From Cryptomeria japonica (Eukaryota; Streptophyta; Pinopsida; Cupressales; Cupressaceae): 64,000 nt of DNA. The notes beneath the pieces are model-generated. The model was given only the letters and a program-made list of their open reading frames with translations. It did no database searches and was not told the origin of the DNA. Positions 47,745 to 59,526 of the stretch are shown one piece after another (within the stretch, counting starts at the first letter, position 1; the number at the start of each line of letters is the position of its first letter). The stretch is taken from assembly GCF_030272615.1 (NCBI RefSeq), contig NC_081415.1, forward strand, positions 192,789,695 to 192,853,694, read 5' to 3'. Both the position numbers and the translations under genes were made by a program.

Positions 47745-48330
47745 AAAAGAACAATTCAGTACTAAGTAATCAGTTGTCTCATTTACGTCATTGCATAACA
47801 CACAATTGAATGGTTGTGCAATGCAAAGCTAAATAATTTATCACTGGTTAAGATTCTATTTCTCAGTGCAACCCATGCAAAGCAGCTTGCTTTGGGGAGA
47901 ACAAAACTATTCCAACAAAAAGAGAATGCTAAATGTTGTAACACTTTATATCCTTCTTTAATGGAGTATTTCCCATCTTTAATCGATGCCCATATTAAGA
48001 TGTCTTTCTTATTAGTTAGATAAACTTCTCTTTCCAAGAAGACCTTTTGCAAAAATGTCCTATGTTGGTTATTAAGAGGTAATTCCCTAGGGTCCTTCTA
48101 GAAGGCTTTACCTGAGTAAATCTCAACAGCAGCAACATAATCTAATAGTTTTGAACCCCAAATGTCCATTGTGACGGCCATAACTTCACTAAGATAAGGA
48201 GAATTACTCAATAGGAGCAAACATTCCAGGAATCCAACAAAAATTGCACATTATCCCCATTATGTACTTCCCAAGTAACATAATTTACAACCACCTCTCT
48301 TGAAGACATCATAAAATCCCAAATAACATA
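47745..48330 (-). pseudogene. LINE fragment, part 1: zinc-binding region downstream of reverse transcriptase
   Basis: The minus strand reads RDVIWDFMM, VHNGDNVQFLLDSWN, then GKYSIKEGYKVLQ, FVLPKASCFAWVALRNRILTSDKL and CNDVNETTDYLVLNCSF. This is the zf-RVT region found after the reverse transcriptase in plant non-LTR elements. A one-base shift lies near 47805, within the Cys pair. No reverse transcriptase core is present upstream, so the copy is 5' truncated near 48330, as is usual for LINEs. The last codons run into element D, and the frame resumes at 42779. Confidence 0.82.
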
Positions 48331-48764
48331 TAATAAAAAATAATTATTATCCAAAGAAATTATAACATAAATTCTGATTTTGCTAATTTATTACTCATTC
48401 AATAATCTAAATTCATAATCATTATTTTGAGAAATTATTTTATTTTTTATATAAATATTAAATAATAATATATATTTATATTATTATAAATACACAAATA
48501 AATAAATAAATAAAAGTGACACAAAACTATTATATTTATATAATTTTTTTTTTAAAATTCAATTACAAACACTTTTTTATTTTATTTAAACAATATTTTA
48601 TTTCAAAAATTTCTTTTTTATATGAGAGATTTGATCCATCCGATTAGTTTGTATATAGTAATTAACACGTAATGACTTGGAAATCTTGAATAGACAATAG
48701 TTTATAGCAGTTTGGAACTTTGTTGCTAATGTTATCTGTCAAGACTATGGCAAAACACAGTTTT
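48331..48764. other. AT-rich spacer, no gene seen
   Basis: Homopolymeric and (AATA)-like sequence. No protein-like frame or repeat unit stands out. Confidence 0.6.
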
Positions 48765-49055
48765 CTAAAACAATTTCCATGACAAAGTCTTCTTAAACAA
48801 TTTCCCTCGCTTAAAAGGAGGAGATGATTGAGTAAGGGCACTCAATTTAAGAACAAAATGCATTTCCCACCCAAATAACAAACAACAAACTGGATTTCCC
48901 TCGTCCCCTCCATCCCAAATGGCAATCTCTTTACACGGAATCTCCTCTGTACTTTTTTCGTCTATTCTTCTTCTCTTCTTCTGCCCCTCTTCCGTGTCCA
49001 ACAGATGTCCTTCCCATGAATCCCAAGCTTTCCTTCGCTTCAAAGCGGCCTTGAA
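48765..49055 (-). pseudogene. unrecognised fragment, related to 51587-51865
   Basis: The minus-strand translation includes GVIQGRFEAKESLGFMGRT, close to GVIEGHFEVKQSFGFVGKT at 51660-51720. Downstream it becomes Arg/Lys/Glu-rich. I do not recognise the family. It ends where LRR coding on the other strand begins. Confidence 0.35.
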
Positions 49056-49070
49056 TGACTCCCATGTATG

Positions 49071-50505
49071 ATTGATGGTGAATTTCCACCTTGGATTTCA
49101 ACACAATTTTCACTTTATAATTTGGAATTAACTAATGCCAGTCTTGTGGGTGTAATTCCCTCTTGGCTATGGGAAACCAGTCCTAGATTGGAGTATCTAA
49201 ATCTTTCAGAAATCATCTAGAAGGAAGCCTATCTTCAAAAACTTCAACATGGATGAATCTAATACATCTAGATGTGTCTAGAAATGGATTGGGTGGGTAC
49301 CTCCCATCAATGTGGTCATCTAATATTCAAATATTGTTGCTCAATAACAATTTGTTTAGTGGGAATATTCCTCCAAATTTGGGCAAATTAAATCTATTTC
49401 AGCTATTAAATCTTGCAAACAACAAGTTAGTGGGAGTAATCCCTGTGAGTTTGTCCAATTGCTCTTCCCTTGTCGTCCTAAATTTGGCAAATAACAATTT
49501 AGAGGGAAGATTGCCACATGAGTTCCGTAAGCTAAGTAAATTATATTCATTAGTTGTTCATAGTAATCATTTGAATGGAACATTCCCTCCCTCAATAGCA
49601 AATTGTTCAAATCAGCAGATTCTCAATATTGGGAACAACTCATTTGTAGGTGAAATATCAGTGTTGATTGGAAATCTTTCAAATCTAAGAGTATTGGTGA
49701 TGAAGGATATTCCTTTAGAGATAGGTCAATTACTGAATCTTCAAACATTGCTCTTTTCTTCAAATCATATCTCAGGTTCAATTCCACACACAATTGTATC
49801 ATTGAAAGCAATGGCAAATGAAAGTCAAGATGGCTTTGTATTCTCTATTTTTCCTAATGGGGAATCATATCAAAATGGATTGGATAGGAATTTATAAGGC
49901 ACATATCAACACTACACATATATACTTTCCACTCTCACATCCATAGATCTCTCAAACAATGAATTGGAAGGAGATGTTGGTTCTAAATTTGGGAACTTGA
50001 AGGGATTAAGGCTTCTAAACCTTTCAATGAACCATTTGAATGAGACCATTCCAAATAGTTTGGGAGAAACAAGTCAACTAGAGTCATTAGACCTTTCAAG
50101 AAATAATTTTTCAAGACATATCCATGCAGAGCTTGAACTTCTAAGCTATTTAGGTTCACTGAATTTATCAAACAACAATTTATCAGGAAGCATACCATAA
50201 GGACGGCATATGACTGGCACATTTACAGAGTCCTCTTAATCAAGAAATCCTAATTTATGGGGGTGTCCCCTACCCAAAATTGTTCTTGGCCACAATTTGT
50301 TCTTGCCCCTCCAATTTCAATTTAATGAAAAGGAAAGCACCAAATACCCATGGTATGAGACAACATTGGGATTGTCATATGGAGTAGCTTTTGGAGGGAT
50401 AGTGTTAGTGATACTGATAAAAGCAAGCTGGAGAAGGAAATACTTCAATACAGTTGATATAGTCTTGAAGTTCTTTTTTCCATGGATGGGGAATTTAACA
50501 CTATG
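49071..50505 (+). pseudogene. leucine-rich-repeat receptor-like protein, 5' truncated and interrupted
   Basis: About a dozen plant-type extracellular LRRs (LxxLxLxxNxLxGxIP), from DGEFPPWISTQFSLYNLEL at the left border through NLANNNLEGRLPHEFRKL to SLNLSNNNLSGSIP near 50198. A transmembrane segment LSYGVAFGGIVLVILI and a short basic tail WRRKYF end at about 50505. There is no kinase domain, so the parent was a receptor-like protein, a class often serving in immunity or development. Damage: a frame break near 49211 and stops near 49897, 50198 and 50237. No signal peptide or N-terminal LRRs are present. Confidence 0.85.
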
Positions 50506-51586
50506 ATGGAATATATCTACGTTTCATTGGAATGTAAGCTTTTTGTTCTTTGAAGTATTATCCTTATTCAAAAATATTAAAATACGTTCAAAGGGAAATT
50601 AGTATTCACCTTTCTAGACAAATTTTCATTGGCTATTCCACCTATCAAATGTAGATTGTTTGCAATATTTTTAAATTCAATTATGTAATCCTTTGATTGT
50701 TACTAACATATAATTTTGTGTGCAGGGTTATGGAGGATGCTTTCTTGGTATATTTGTCTTATTCAAGACGTGTTTTTGTTGATGGCCTCACTTACAAACT
50801 TGAGATTATATATAATTATTTTTTTGTAATGCTTTAATCCATTGCACATGTTTTTAGGAAGGAACTACATGAAACCGAAAACTCTTATATTGATATGCAA
50901 AAAATAAGGAGAGATCTCAAAATTTTAAAATTATCCATTTTGTTTAGAAATGTGAGAAAAAATGTTTGTGAAACATTTTTTTTTTGTGAAACATTTGATG
51001 TGCCACCAATAATCTAATTCTAGACAAACATTGAGGTGTATAATATTTTTCTTAGTTCAAAAAGATGAGACTTTTTCAGAATGGTACATTCATTGATTCC
51101 TATTGCTTATTGTCTTACCATTCTATTCAATGTACTTTTCTCCAAAGAGTATAGAACTTTTTTCTTGTAGCACTACAATTGGCAATCAATTTCTAGTATA
51201 TAGATAATAGTTTCTTTCTAAATAATTATTGAAATATTGAAAAATCACTATAGATTAATATTAAAAACACACAACCTTGATTCCATCCTTTCAATTAAAG
51301 AAATCATCCTTTATGATTTGTTAAGAAACACAGAGCATAACAGAATAATATAATTTGCAGCAAAATAAACGCACACAAAAATATCAAACACACAGAGACA
51401 ACAGAATTTACACGATTCACTCATTTGACTGCATCCACAGAAAAACAGATGTTCTTTTATTTCCAGCACCAATACATGAAGCTTTTCTACATCCTCAATG
51501 TGTCTTCTTCAATAATTTATAATCAACCGGCTAATGAAGATGAAAAGACAGAAGTAAAAAGAAGAGACACAAAGATAACAGGAATG
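50506..51586. other. gene-free AT-rich flank
   Basis: Probably the decayed 3' flank of the LRR pseudogene. No ORF with protein character and no repeat is recognised. Confidence 0.5.
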
Positions 51587-51865
51587 TTAACGGCCAGACT
51601 TCACAACCAAACATGATTGACAGTGAATTTCCACGCCCTTCTCTTTCCCATCGATTAATGTCTTTCCAACAAATCCGAAGCTCTGCTTCACTTCAAAGTG
51701 GCCTTCAATGACTCCTACGGCGTTCTCAGTTCGTGGGTATCCAGCTATCACACCTTGAAATGAATAATCTTCATTGAGGGAAGAATTATCAAGATATGCT
51801 GTCCCCATTATCTTCAAATGTCGGATTGACTGCGAACCTCTTTCAGATGCCTGATCACCAAGCAT
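51587..51865 (-). pseudogene. unrecognised coding-like fragment
   Basis: 92 codons open on the minus strand: HLKIMGTAYLDNSSLNEDY then GVIEGHFEVKQSFGFVGKT and a CQSC pair near the end, followed by a stop and an AT-rich stretch like a 3' UTR. It reads like the last exon of a gene, but I cannot name it. A related fragment lies at 48765-49055. The sequence just upstream (51890-52010) belongs to the PPR downstream homology, so the junction lies near 51870. Confidence 0.35.
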
Positions 51866-52255
51866 CTTACCATTTCCTTCGAGTGTTCATCTTCTTTTGC
51901 TATTTCAGATTATCCACCTTCTCCTCCATCCTTTTGTTCCAGACATGTGCAAGTTTCCTAGAAACATTTCAATGTCATAGCTCCTCTATGGTATCATGAT
52001 ACAGGGTTTTAATAACGGCTCTCCATGAGTATATATTGGCAGTAATAAGAATTACACATTATACATCTGGTTTATGAAGTCTACAACATAGTCTATATCT
52101 CCAAACACTTGAAGTAAAACTTTTTATAAACTTTAGTAGAACCTGTACTTTCTAGAAAGTGAGGATAAAATCCACCCCATTCTTTACTATCGCAGGGCTG
52201 AAATGGTGCACCTTGTTATTGTGCAAGCCTATGTTTATAGATTGCTTCGCTAGCA

Positions 52256-52585
52256 TCACCAATTATGTCCATAAGAACATTCTCCTTGTTTGAAATGATG
52301 GAACCGGTTCACATCTCTCACAACAATTGTCTTAACAGCAATTTTGGAAATAAACATGGGTGCAGCGTGGATGTCAACATTACTCATAGGGATTTGATGA
52401 CTTTAATAGTTGGTGTTTAGCATCCAAATACAATAGCCAACTTTTTAGTATGGTGGCAAAAGAATGGTACATTTTCCTTCTCATATCAATCAGAACGTGC
52501 CTTGAATCGGGAAAATACCCTGGTGCATTCATCTCCAAAAACAATTCTGCAACTTTGCATAGATCTCCTCTGTCTGTGGATATGA
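52256..52585 (-). pseudogene. decayed E+/DYW deaminase region of PPR gene 1
   Basis: Directly after the stop of the 814-codon ORF the sequence still reads as a DYW-type C-terminus. It has SYPQTEEIYAK, then after a frame change AELFLEMNAPGYFPDSRHVL, after another change CHHTKKLAIVFGC, and then FISKIAVKTIVVRDVNRFHH, ending in GHNW at 52259 with a stop at 52256-52258. At least two frameshifts and three stops are present. The catalytic HxE is HTK, the CxxCH zinc motif has lost its cysteines, and the end tripeptide is HNW, not DYW. Confidence 0.85.
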
Positions 52586-55030
52586 TCAGTCTCCACAATA
52601 AGCATGTACGACTTTATGGCCTGCAATCCAACTACTTCCGGGTACTTTTTTAATTCCTCTATCATTCATCAGTCTCCTTACCATGTGAACTTCTTCCCAC
52701 CTCCCCATTTCTGCATAGAAGTTTGACAGAAGAACATAAGTCGTGGCATTCTTAGGATCCAGCTCAAGAAGGAGACTTGCTGTAAATACTCCCAACTCTA
52801 TATTCTTATGTAATCTACAAACACTGAGAAAACATGTCCACACAACCATTACAGGTTTAATTGGCATTTTGATGATAAACTTTAGAGTTTCCTCAAGATA
52901 GCCAGCTCGGCTGAGGACGTCGACCATGCACACATAGTGATTGGTTTTAGGCATAATGCAATAAGACTCACTCATGCTCTTGAAGTATTTACAGCCCTCA
53001 TCCACTAAACCTGCATGGCTGCATGCAAACAAAACACAAGCGAAGCTTACATGGTCAGGGTATGATCCCGAGTGCTTCATTTGTTCAAAGAGTTTAAGAG
53101 CATCATTGCAAAATCCATTTTGTGCATATCCTGTAACCATGGCATTCCATGAGATGACATCTTTTTGAGGCATTTTGTCAAACAGTTCACGTGCCCTGTG
53201 TATGTTTCCACATTTTGCATACACGTCTATCAAAGCATTAGTTACTACAACATCTGAAGAAAAGCCGCTTTTGATTATGAATTGATGTATTTCCATACTC
53301 TGCTTTAAAGCTCCTACTTTTGAGCAGGCTGGTAATATGCTGGCAAAGGTTGTGAAGTCTGGTTTTGCATCTGCCAACGACATTTCCTTAAATGTTTCCA
53401 GAGCCTTTTCAAAAAACCCATTCTGTGCATATCCCGCAACCATGGCATTCCATGAGATGGCATCTCTTTGAGCCAGTCTGTTAAACACTTCACGTGCTTT
53501 GAGAATGCTTCCACATTTTGCGTACATGTCTATCAGCGTATTTGCAGTTACGACGTCTGACAGAAATCCACTTTTGATTATGCTCTGATGGAGGTTCATA
53601 CCCAGTTCTAAAGCTTCCATTTTTGCACAGGCTGGTAGGATGCTGGCAAAGGTTGTTAAGTCTGGCATTATATCTGCCAATAGCATTTGATTAAAGGTTT
53701 CTATAGCCTTTTCAACAAACCCATATTGTGCGTATCCTGCAATCATTGAATTCCATGAGATCACGTCCCTTCGAAGTATTTTGTCAAATATTTCACATGA
53801 TTTGTGTATCCTTCCACATTTTGCGTACATGTCTATCAGGGCATTGCCAACTGCAATATCTGACGATAATCCTCTTTCAATTATATCTTGATGGAGCTTC
53901 ATACCCTGATCTAAAGCTCCGATTTTGGTACAGGCTGGAAGGAGACTGGAAAAGGTTGTAGAGTCTGGCTTTACACCTGCCAGCTGCATTTGCTTAAAAG
54001 TTTCTAAGGCTTTTTGAACAAATCCATTTTGTGCATATCCTGCAATCATCACAGTCCATGAGACCTCATTTCTTTGAGGCATTTCGTCAAACAGTTCGAA
54101 TGCCTTGTGCATGCTTCCACATTTTGCATACATGTCGACTAGCGCACTTCCAACTATAACATCTAAACATACTCCACTTTTAATTATGTTTTGATGGACA
54201 ACTGTACCCAGTTCCAAAGCTCCAATTTGAGCACAGGCTGGGAGAATGCTGGCAAAGGTTGAAGAGTTCGGCTTTACACCAACCACTTGCATTTGCTTAT
54301 AAACTTGTAAGGCTTTTTCAGTAAACCCGTTTTGTGCATATCCTGCAATCATTGTAGTCCATGAAACCACATTTCTTTTAGGCATTTTGTCAAACAGTTC
54401 ACATGCCTTGTGCATTCTTCCACATTTTGCATACATGTCTACCAGGGCACTTGCAACTACAACATCTGACAAAATTCCCCTATCCTTTATGCTTTGATGG
54501 ATGTCCATAGCCTCTTCGAAAGCTCCCATTTTGGCACAGGCTGGGAGTACACTGGCAAAGGTGAACTGATTGGGTTGGAGACCTGTTCGTTGCATTTGGT
54601 GAAACAGTCTGAGTGCCTCCTGAGGATACCCATGTCTTCTGTATACTGCAATCATCACATTCCATGAGACGCTGTCTCGTTCTTCCATCTGGTCAAACAC
54701 TTTACGAGCATCCACCAAACTGCCGCATTTGACATACATGTTAAGAAACTTATTTCGAAAAGATGTTCGTCTAGCAAATGCAAATCGCCTCTGAGCGATA
54801 AAAGTGTGGATTATTTTCCCTTGTAAAAGAGCATTCTTGACGATGCAGGTCTGCAATAGTTGAAGATAAGTAGAAGAGTCTTCAGGGGGTTTGTGTGTAG
54901 TAAGCAGAATGTGCAGCGCCTCTTTTAACTGAGCCTTTCTACATAATGCTGTGAGGTTGGCATGAGCTGTGGATGGCGGTGGCATTTTATGATTGTAATT
55001 GAAGCCTGAAAAACGAGAGTTGCCATTCAA
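52586..55030 (-). CDS. PLS-class pentatricopeptide repeat protein, E-type after loss of DYW
   Basis: 814-residue intronless ORF. These proteins bind single-stranded organelle RNA and usually mark C-to-U editing sites. About 20 motifs are seen in P-L-S triplets (7 L, 7 S, 6 P), then E1 (MVVWTCFLSVCRLHKN) and E2 (TTYVLLSNFYAEMGRWEEV), and the ORF stops after SSWIAGHKVVHAYCGD. Successive triplets are highly alike (MYAKCG, VSWxxMIAGYAQNGF, FASILPACAK). By alignment with the paralogue at 59527 the start may be the second Met at 54985 (MPPPSTAHANLTALC). No stop or frameshift occurs in the repeat tract, against several in the following 330 bases. Residues 5 and last of each P/S motif are canonical. 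It is divergent to the other PPR gene. Organelle targeting could not be judged. Confidence 0.88.
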   Translation of the reverse strand: MNGNSRFSGFNYNHKMPPPSTAHANLTALCRKAQLKEALHILLTTHKPPEDSSTYLQLLQTCIVKNALLQGKIIHTFIAQRRFAFARRTSFRNKFLNMYVKCGSLVDARKVFDQMEERDSVSWNVMIAVYRRHGYPQEALRLFHQMQRTGLQPNQFTFASVLPACAKMGAFEEAMDIHQSIKDRGILSDVVVASALVDMYAKCGRMHKACELFDKMPKRNVVSWTTMIAGYAQNGFTEKALQVYKQMQVVGVKPNSSTFASILPACAQIGALELGTVVHQNIIKSGVCLDVIVGSALVDMYAKCGSMHKAFELFDEMPQRNEVSWTVMIAGYAQNGFVQKALETFKQMQLAGVKPDSTTFSSLLPACTKIGALDQGMKLHQDIIERGLSSDIAVGNALIDMYAKCGRIHKSCEIFDKILRRDVISWNSMIAGYAQYGFVEKAIETFNQMLLADIMPDLTTFASILPACAKMEALELGMNLHQSIIKSGFLSDVVTANTLIDMYAKCGSILKAREVFNRLAQRDAISWNAMVAGYAQNGFFEKALETFKEMSLADAKPDFTTFASILPACSKVGALKQSMEIHQFIIKSGFSSDVVVTNALIDVYAKCGNIHRARELFDKMPQKDVISWNAMVTGYAQNGFCNDALKLFEQMKHSGSYPDHVSFACVLFACSHAGLVDEGCKYFKSMSESYCIMPKTNHYVCMVDVLSRAGYLEETLKFIIKMPIKPVMVVWTCFLSVCRLHKNIELGVFTASLLLELDPKNATTYVLLSNFYAEMGRWEEVHMVRRLMNDRGIKKVPGSSWIAGHKVVHAYCGD

Positions 55031-55474
55031 TCTACATCTACCATAACGACATAGCCAGTAGTCAACAAACTGCGAAGTGCAAATATATATAAACCTTACT
55101 TGAAGAAGAATACGTACTTGACTAGATTTTCTTCTATAGAATTTGGAATTAATGTCTACTGAATTCCCTTAAATGTTTTGGATCTATGGAATAATCCCTA
55201 GCTATCAGAAGGGGTGTATATGTTTCCGCTTTAGACAACAAATTGTCCAAATCTAATTCTCTAGGCCAGACATCATCGAACACCTTTAGAGTTGTCATGG
55301 CTTAGCTCAAGAACTATTGTTATAGTTCTATATGGACACCCTAAACACTAGCAATTGCGTCTTGGTGTACAATGGGTATGCCGAAGATGAGTGGATTATC
55401 AATTAAGAAACATTTTGGTCTATTTTTGCGTATATTTGTGTAGTAAGATTCTATTATTAATATGGTCTTGTTAT
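55031..55474. other. upstream region of PPR gene 1
   Basis: No gene is seen. It should hold the leftward promoter. No reliable TATA box or start site could be assigned. Confidence 0.4.
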
Positions 55475-55990
55475 GTTTGCTATAGGAAGAAAGGGAGAGA
55501 GAGGGAGAGAGAGAGAGGGGATAGAAAAAGGGATAAATAGAGGGGGGAAGAGTAAGGGAGATAGAGAGGAATAAGGAGATAGAGAGGATGATAAAGATGG
55601 AGTTGGAGAAGGATATGAATATGGAGAGGAGAGAAAGACGGGATAGAGGGATAGATAGATTTGGAAGGAATACAAATATTGAGATGGAGAGGGGGGGGGA
55701 GATGGAGAGGAATAGAGAGAGATAGAGAGAGGGAGAGATAGAGATATATGTAAAGAGAAAGATAGATAAAGATATACGGGAAGAAAAAGAGAGAGATGGA
55801 TATATATATGGGAAGAGAAATGGAGAGAGGATAGTGATAGATAGGTAGATAGGGAGATAGGGAGGGAGGGAGATAGGTGGAGAGATAGAGAGAGATGGGA
55901 GAGATAGAGAGATAAGGATAGGGAAGGAGGAACAAGGGTTGTATGTGTGAAAGAGTAAGGGAGAGAGATATAGAGAGGAAGAAGCACAAT
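55475..55990. repeat. purine-rich GA/GGA low-complexity block
   Basis: About 500 bases of AGAGAGGGA-type sequence with GATA-containing variants. It is similar in kind to 10561-11520 but without an adjoining satellite or TIR end. Minus-strand Ser/Leu/Tyr-rich ORFs are artefacts of the repeat. Confidence 0.93.
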
Positions 55991-56439
55991 GTGTGTTTTA
56001 ATGGTGTGAGCTTCTATTTAGTTTTGGATTCATTTTAAGATAATTTCCTTAATATAATATTCTAGCAGCATTTGGTTTGTATTCTTGGTTAAATTTGGCT
56101 TCTTAATCTTTTTCTTTTTACATTTATTATTTATGATACATATTCTTACTCTTGTTCTATCTATATTTGTTTTCATAAATCACCATCATTTATTAGTTAA
56201 TGTGAAATGAATCACTATTGTATTAAATCGCAAAAGAAGTAAGTCTTTTCCTTCCTATTAAAATCTCCATCATCTAATGACTAAGTAATCAATTCTTATG
56301 GAAAGTGGGGAACATCTCAAATTCTTTCTTCCCTTGTCTTCCTTAATTTGTGTAATCTATGGCTAAAATAGATTTAAAAACATGTTTACAATTGTTAATG
56401 AGAATTAATAGGCTCTCTTATTGATTGAAAATTTGGCGT
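55991..56439. other. AT-rich spacer, no gene seen
   Basis: Ordinary AT-rich sequence with no motif that I can assign. Confidence 0.5.
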
Positions 56440-57060
56440 ATGTTTTGATACCAATTATGGGTTACATTTGACCACAAGTTGTGCTTACAAATCTTAGGAA
56501 TGTAGGATGAGTTGTAGTGTATCAATTATGGAGTTTATTTTATCATATGATCTACACTTGTAAATTTTAAGACAATGGAGCATAGTGTACTGTACCAGTT
56601 TAACTATATTTGACATTTAAAAACTTTAGAACATGACATAAGTTGTATGGTATCGACGATGGGTTAATTTTTACCATGTTCCATGTTAAAAACCCTCAAA
56701 TATGTCAAGTGAATTGCAATATGCCTATTATGCATTACATTTTACTACAATCCACAATTACAAATTTTTAGCATGTGAAGTGAATTATCACATGCCATTT
56801 ATGGGTTACATTTTATTGTGATTCATATTTACAATTCTAAAGAATGTGAGGTAAATTGTAGGTTTTGCTTGATCATGTTCCATGTTAACAAACCTTTAAT
56901 ATGTCAAGTGAGTTGCATTGTGGGTATATTATGCAATACATTTACATATGATCCACAAATTACAATTTTTACGCATGTGAAGTGAATTGTCATGTGCCAA
57001 TGATGGGTTACATTTAAATGTAATCCATGTTTACCAATATTAAGAATATTGATTTAATTC
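56440..57060. repeat. degenerate tandem repeat, unit about 80 bp
   Basis: About seven or eight diverged copies of a unit containing ATGGGTTACATTTTA, ATCCA--TTTACAA, and ATGTGAAGTGAATTG. Clear instances of the ACATTT core lie near 56458, 56745, 56825, 56937 and 57006. No coding potential. Confidence 0.7.
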
Positions 57061-59526
57061 TAAACTATCGACATGAGATTCTTTTTTTAAAAACGTTACA
57101 CATGTTTTAAGATGATGTAAGAGAAATAATAAATATATAGATATTTAATATTTACACTTATTTATTAATTATTTATAAATATATTTTATTATTAAAAATT
57201 ATCTATTTAATATATTTAATATATATATTTATACTAAAATTTCTATTATAATTGTCTTTATTATTTATTTAATATGTATATAATTTAAATTATTTATAAA
57301 ACATATCATATTTAATAACATCTAACTACATTACACCAAAATATTAATTATACTCAATACTAATATAAAATATATATATTTTAACCTACCTAGAAAATCA
57401 GGCTAATATAAACCATGTGCATTAAATGTTGGGAGTGGGGAGTTCAAAAATTGTTAATTTAGTGGTCTTTCCCCAAACATCTAGTCTATATAAGCTAGGT
57501 ATATAAGCTAGGTATATAAGCTATAAATAATTCTATCATGGTTAATAGAATTTTTTTTAATGACTTTTAGAAGATATGTTTAATCAAGTTGAAGGTGAAA
57601 TGTTAATAAATAATAATAATAATAATGTGAATCAAATCTTGAGAAGAAACATATATTAATGTCCACCTACCAATGCAAACTCGATGATAGCAAAATAAAA
57701 GAGTGTGAAATCGTGCGTATAATATTAGAAAAGTGAAAACCTAGGGTGGGGCAGTGTATTTGCGTATGAAACTAATGTGGTAAAAGGCTTAGTATTCATT
57801 TGCCTCATAGTTTTCCTTACTTTCATGGTCAAAAAAATCAAACAGACGAAAGTGTTTTGATCGTCTTGCTTTGGCTGCAATGAATTTTGAACTATTGATT
57901 GTAAAAATCAGCTTGTCCATCTCAACGCCCTTTGGCGTAATTATGAAATTCAAGTTTTCAAACACATCTAATCTGGCTCTAAAATGATATACTTGAATGG
58001 TGTCGTTTTTAGATCCAGAATAACTACAACCCAATTTTCCTGGTTGTGATAATTTTGCCCTTTATCATCTATTAAAAACCTTTTAAATTTGGAGATTGTG
58101 AAGCAATGATGAAACCCACATTGTATGGGGAACAAGTTTCATATCAGTCATTCCAAAACATGGATTAGAATTAAAAAAAATGATGTATAAATAGTGAAAG
58201 TTTAAATTTTGCATTTGGAAATAAGAACATATAACATGTTCTTATATCTCAACAATCGAAACATTGATGAAGGTGTTGAGTTCAAATCTTCTTCAATACA
58301 CAAAAAGATATTAAATAAGCTTTCAAGATTAAATTTCCTTCTAATAGCCTTATATTTCAACATATTTCTTTACCCAAAATCTCTAATAATATGAAATCAA
58401 TAACAAAGAATGTTTTAGAAGTGTCAATATTCCATATTTCTCAAAAACATAAAATACAACAAGTATCTAGTTGACATATCCCTTCTATGATAATAGACAT
58501 GTCATCTCTCTTGTTGGTGGGCAGGATGCCTTCAAAACCTGGTGGATGACACACAATGGGGGCAATAAAGGATAGACTAGCTTGTGGGTAGTAGAATATC
58601 AAAAAATATGGAGAGGTTAGGTTGAAATGTGAACTAATATTAGGGTTAGGTTTAAAGTGTTTGTGTCTTATGTAATTTTTTAATAATTTATAGATCTAAA
58701 ATGTCTACCAATAAGATAAATTTCATATAGTTTTGGGATGATTAAGAGATAAGAGTAGTTATATTTATTTAATTGTTAATATTAATACGTTCAATTATTG
58801 ATGGAAGTGCAATCAATAATTAGGGGTGGTACTTGATTATGAAGAGTAAGGGGTTAGAAAAATGATGTTTTGGATACTTTTTATGACTGCATAAAAAAGA
58901 CATCAAAATTGATAACAACAATTTAAAATAACTAGTGAAAGGAGACGCTCTAAATTTGTTAGAACCAATTAACATTAATAGATTAGATTTTGAAAACATG
59001 AAGTTAGAATGTCAATTAGGGGAAGAGCACCAATAGCCATTATAGTTCCAATATCTATGCATTCCTTGTGCATTCAACCCCCCAATTACTAACTCTAAAG
59101 AAACCCAAAAATTGATAGCTAAAACCCACTAATAAAATTCACATGTTCCAATAAGCTGCCCACTTTTTAGCATTTTGGGGTATATTTAAGTAGGCATCAA
59201 GTCACACTTTGAAATGTTTATTGCTTTCATTCTAGAGTGTGCATAGCGGATCCTATAATATGTGTTGTTACTACTAGAAGCCAAAATAATAGCCATAAAT
59301 AATTAGATCGAAATCTCATACATCATTTACTTGTAAATGCATAATCTATTATGACTACTTATATGCTTCCCTAGTGAATTCTCTCCACTAATAAGTAATG
59401 AGCAACGCCTCTCCTAAGACCCCATTTTAAAAATGGGGTTTTGGAAATGGAGGTTGAAGGATATGTACGTAATATTGGGTTTGCAATCAACTAAGAAAAT
59501 GGGGGAATGGAGTTAGCATTCATACA
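57061..59526. other. AT-rich intergenic region between the divergent PPR genes
   Basis: It includes a short (TAA)n run at 57606-57625. One minus-strand frame at 57789-58034 (81 codons, including FIITPKGVEMDKLIFTINSS) has mildly protein-like composition but matches nothing I know. The rest shows no gene. The segment just before 59527 should hold the promoter of PPR gene 2. I could not place a TATA box. Confidence 0.5.

Noticed and set aside
57789-58034. 81-codon minus-strand ORF as a small gene
   Set aside because: It is mildly protein-like, but there are no start context, homologue or neighbouring exons that I can support. It is mentioned only within the intergenic entry.
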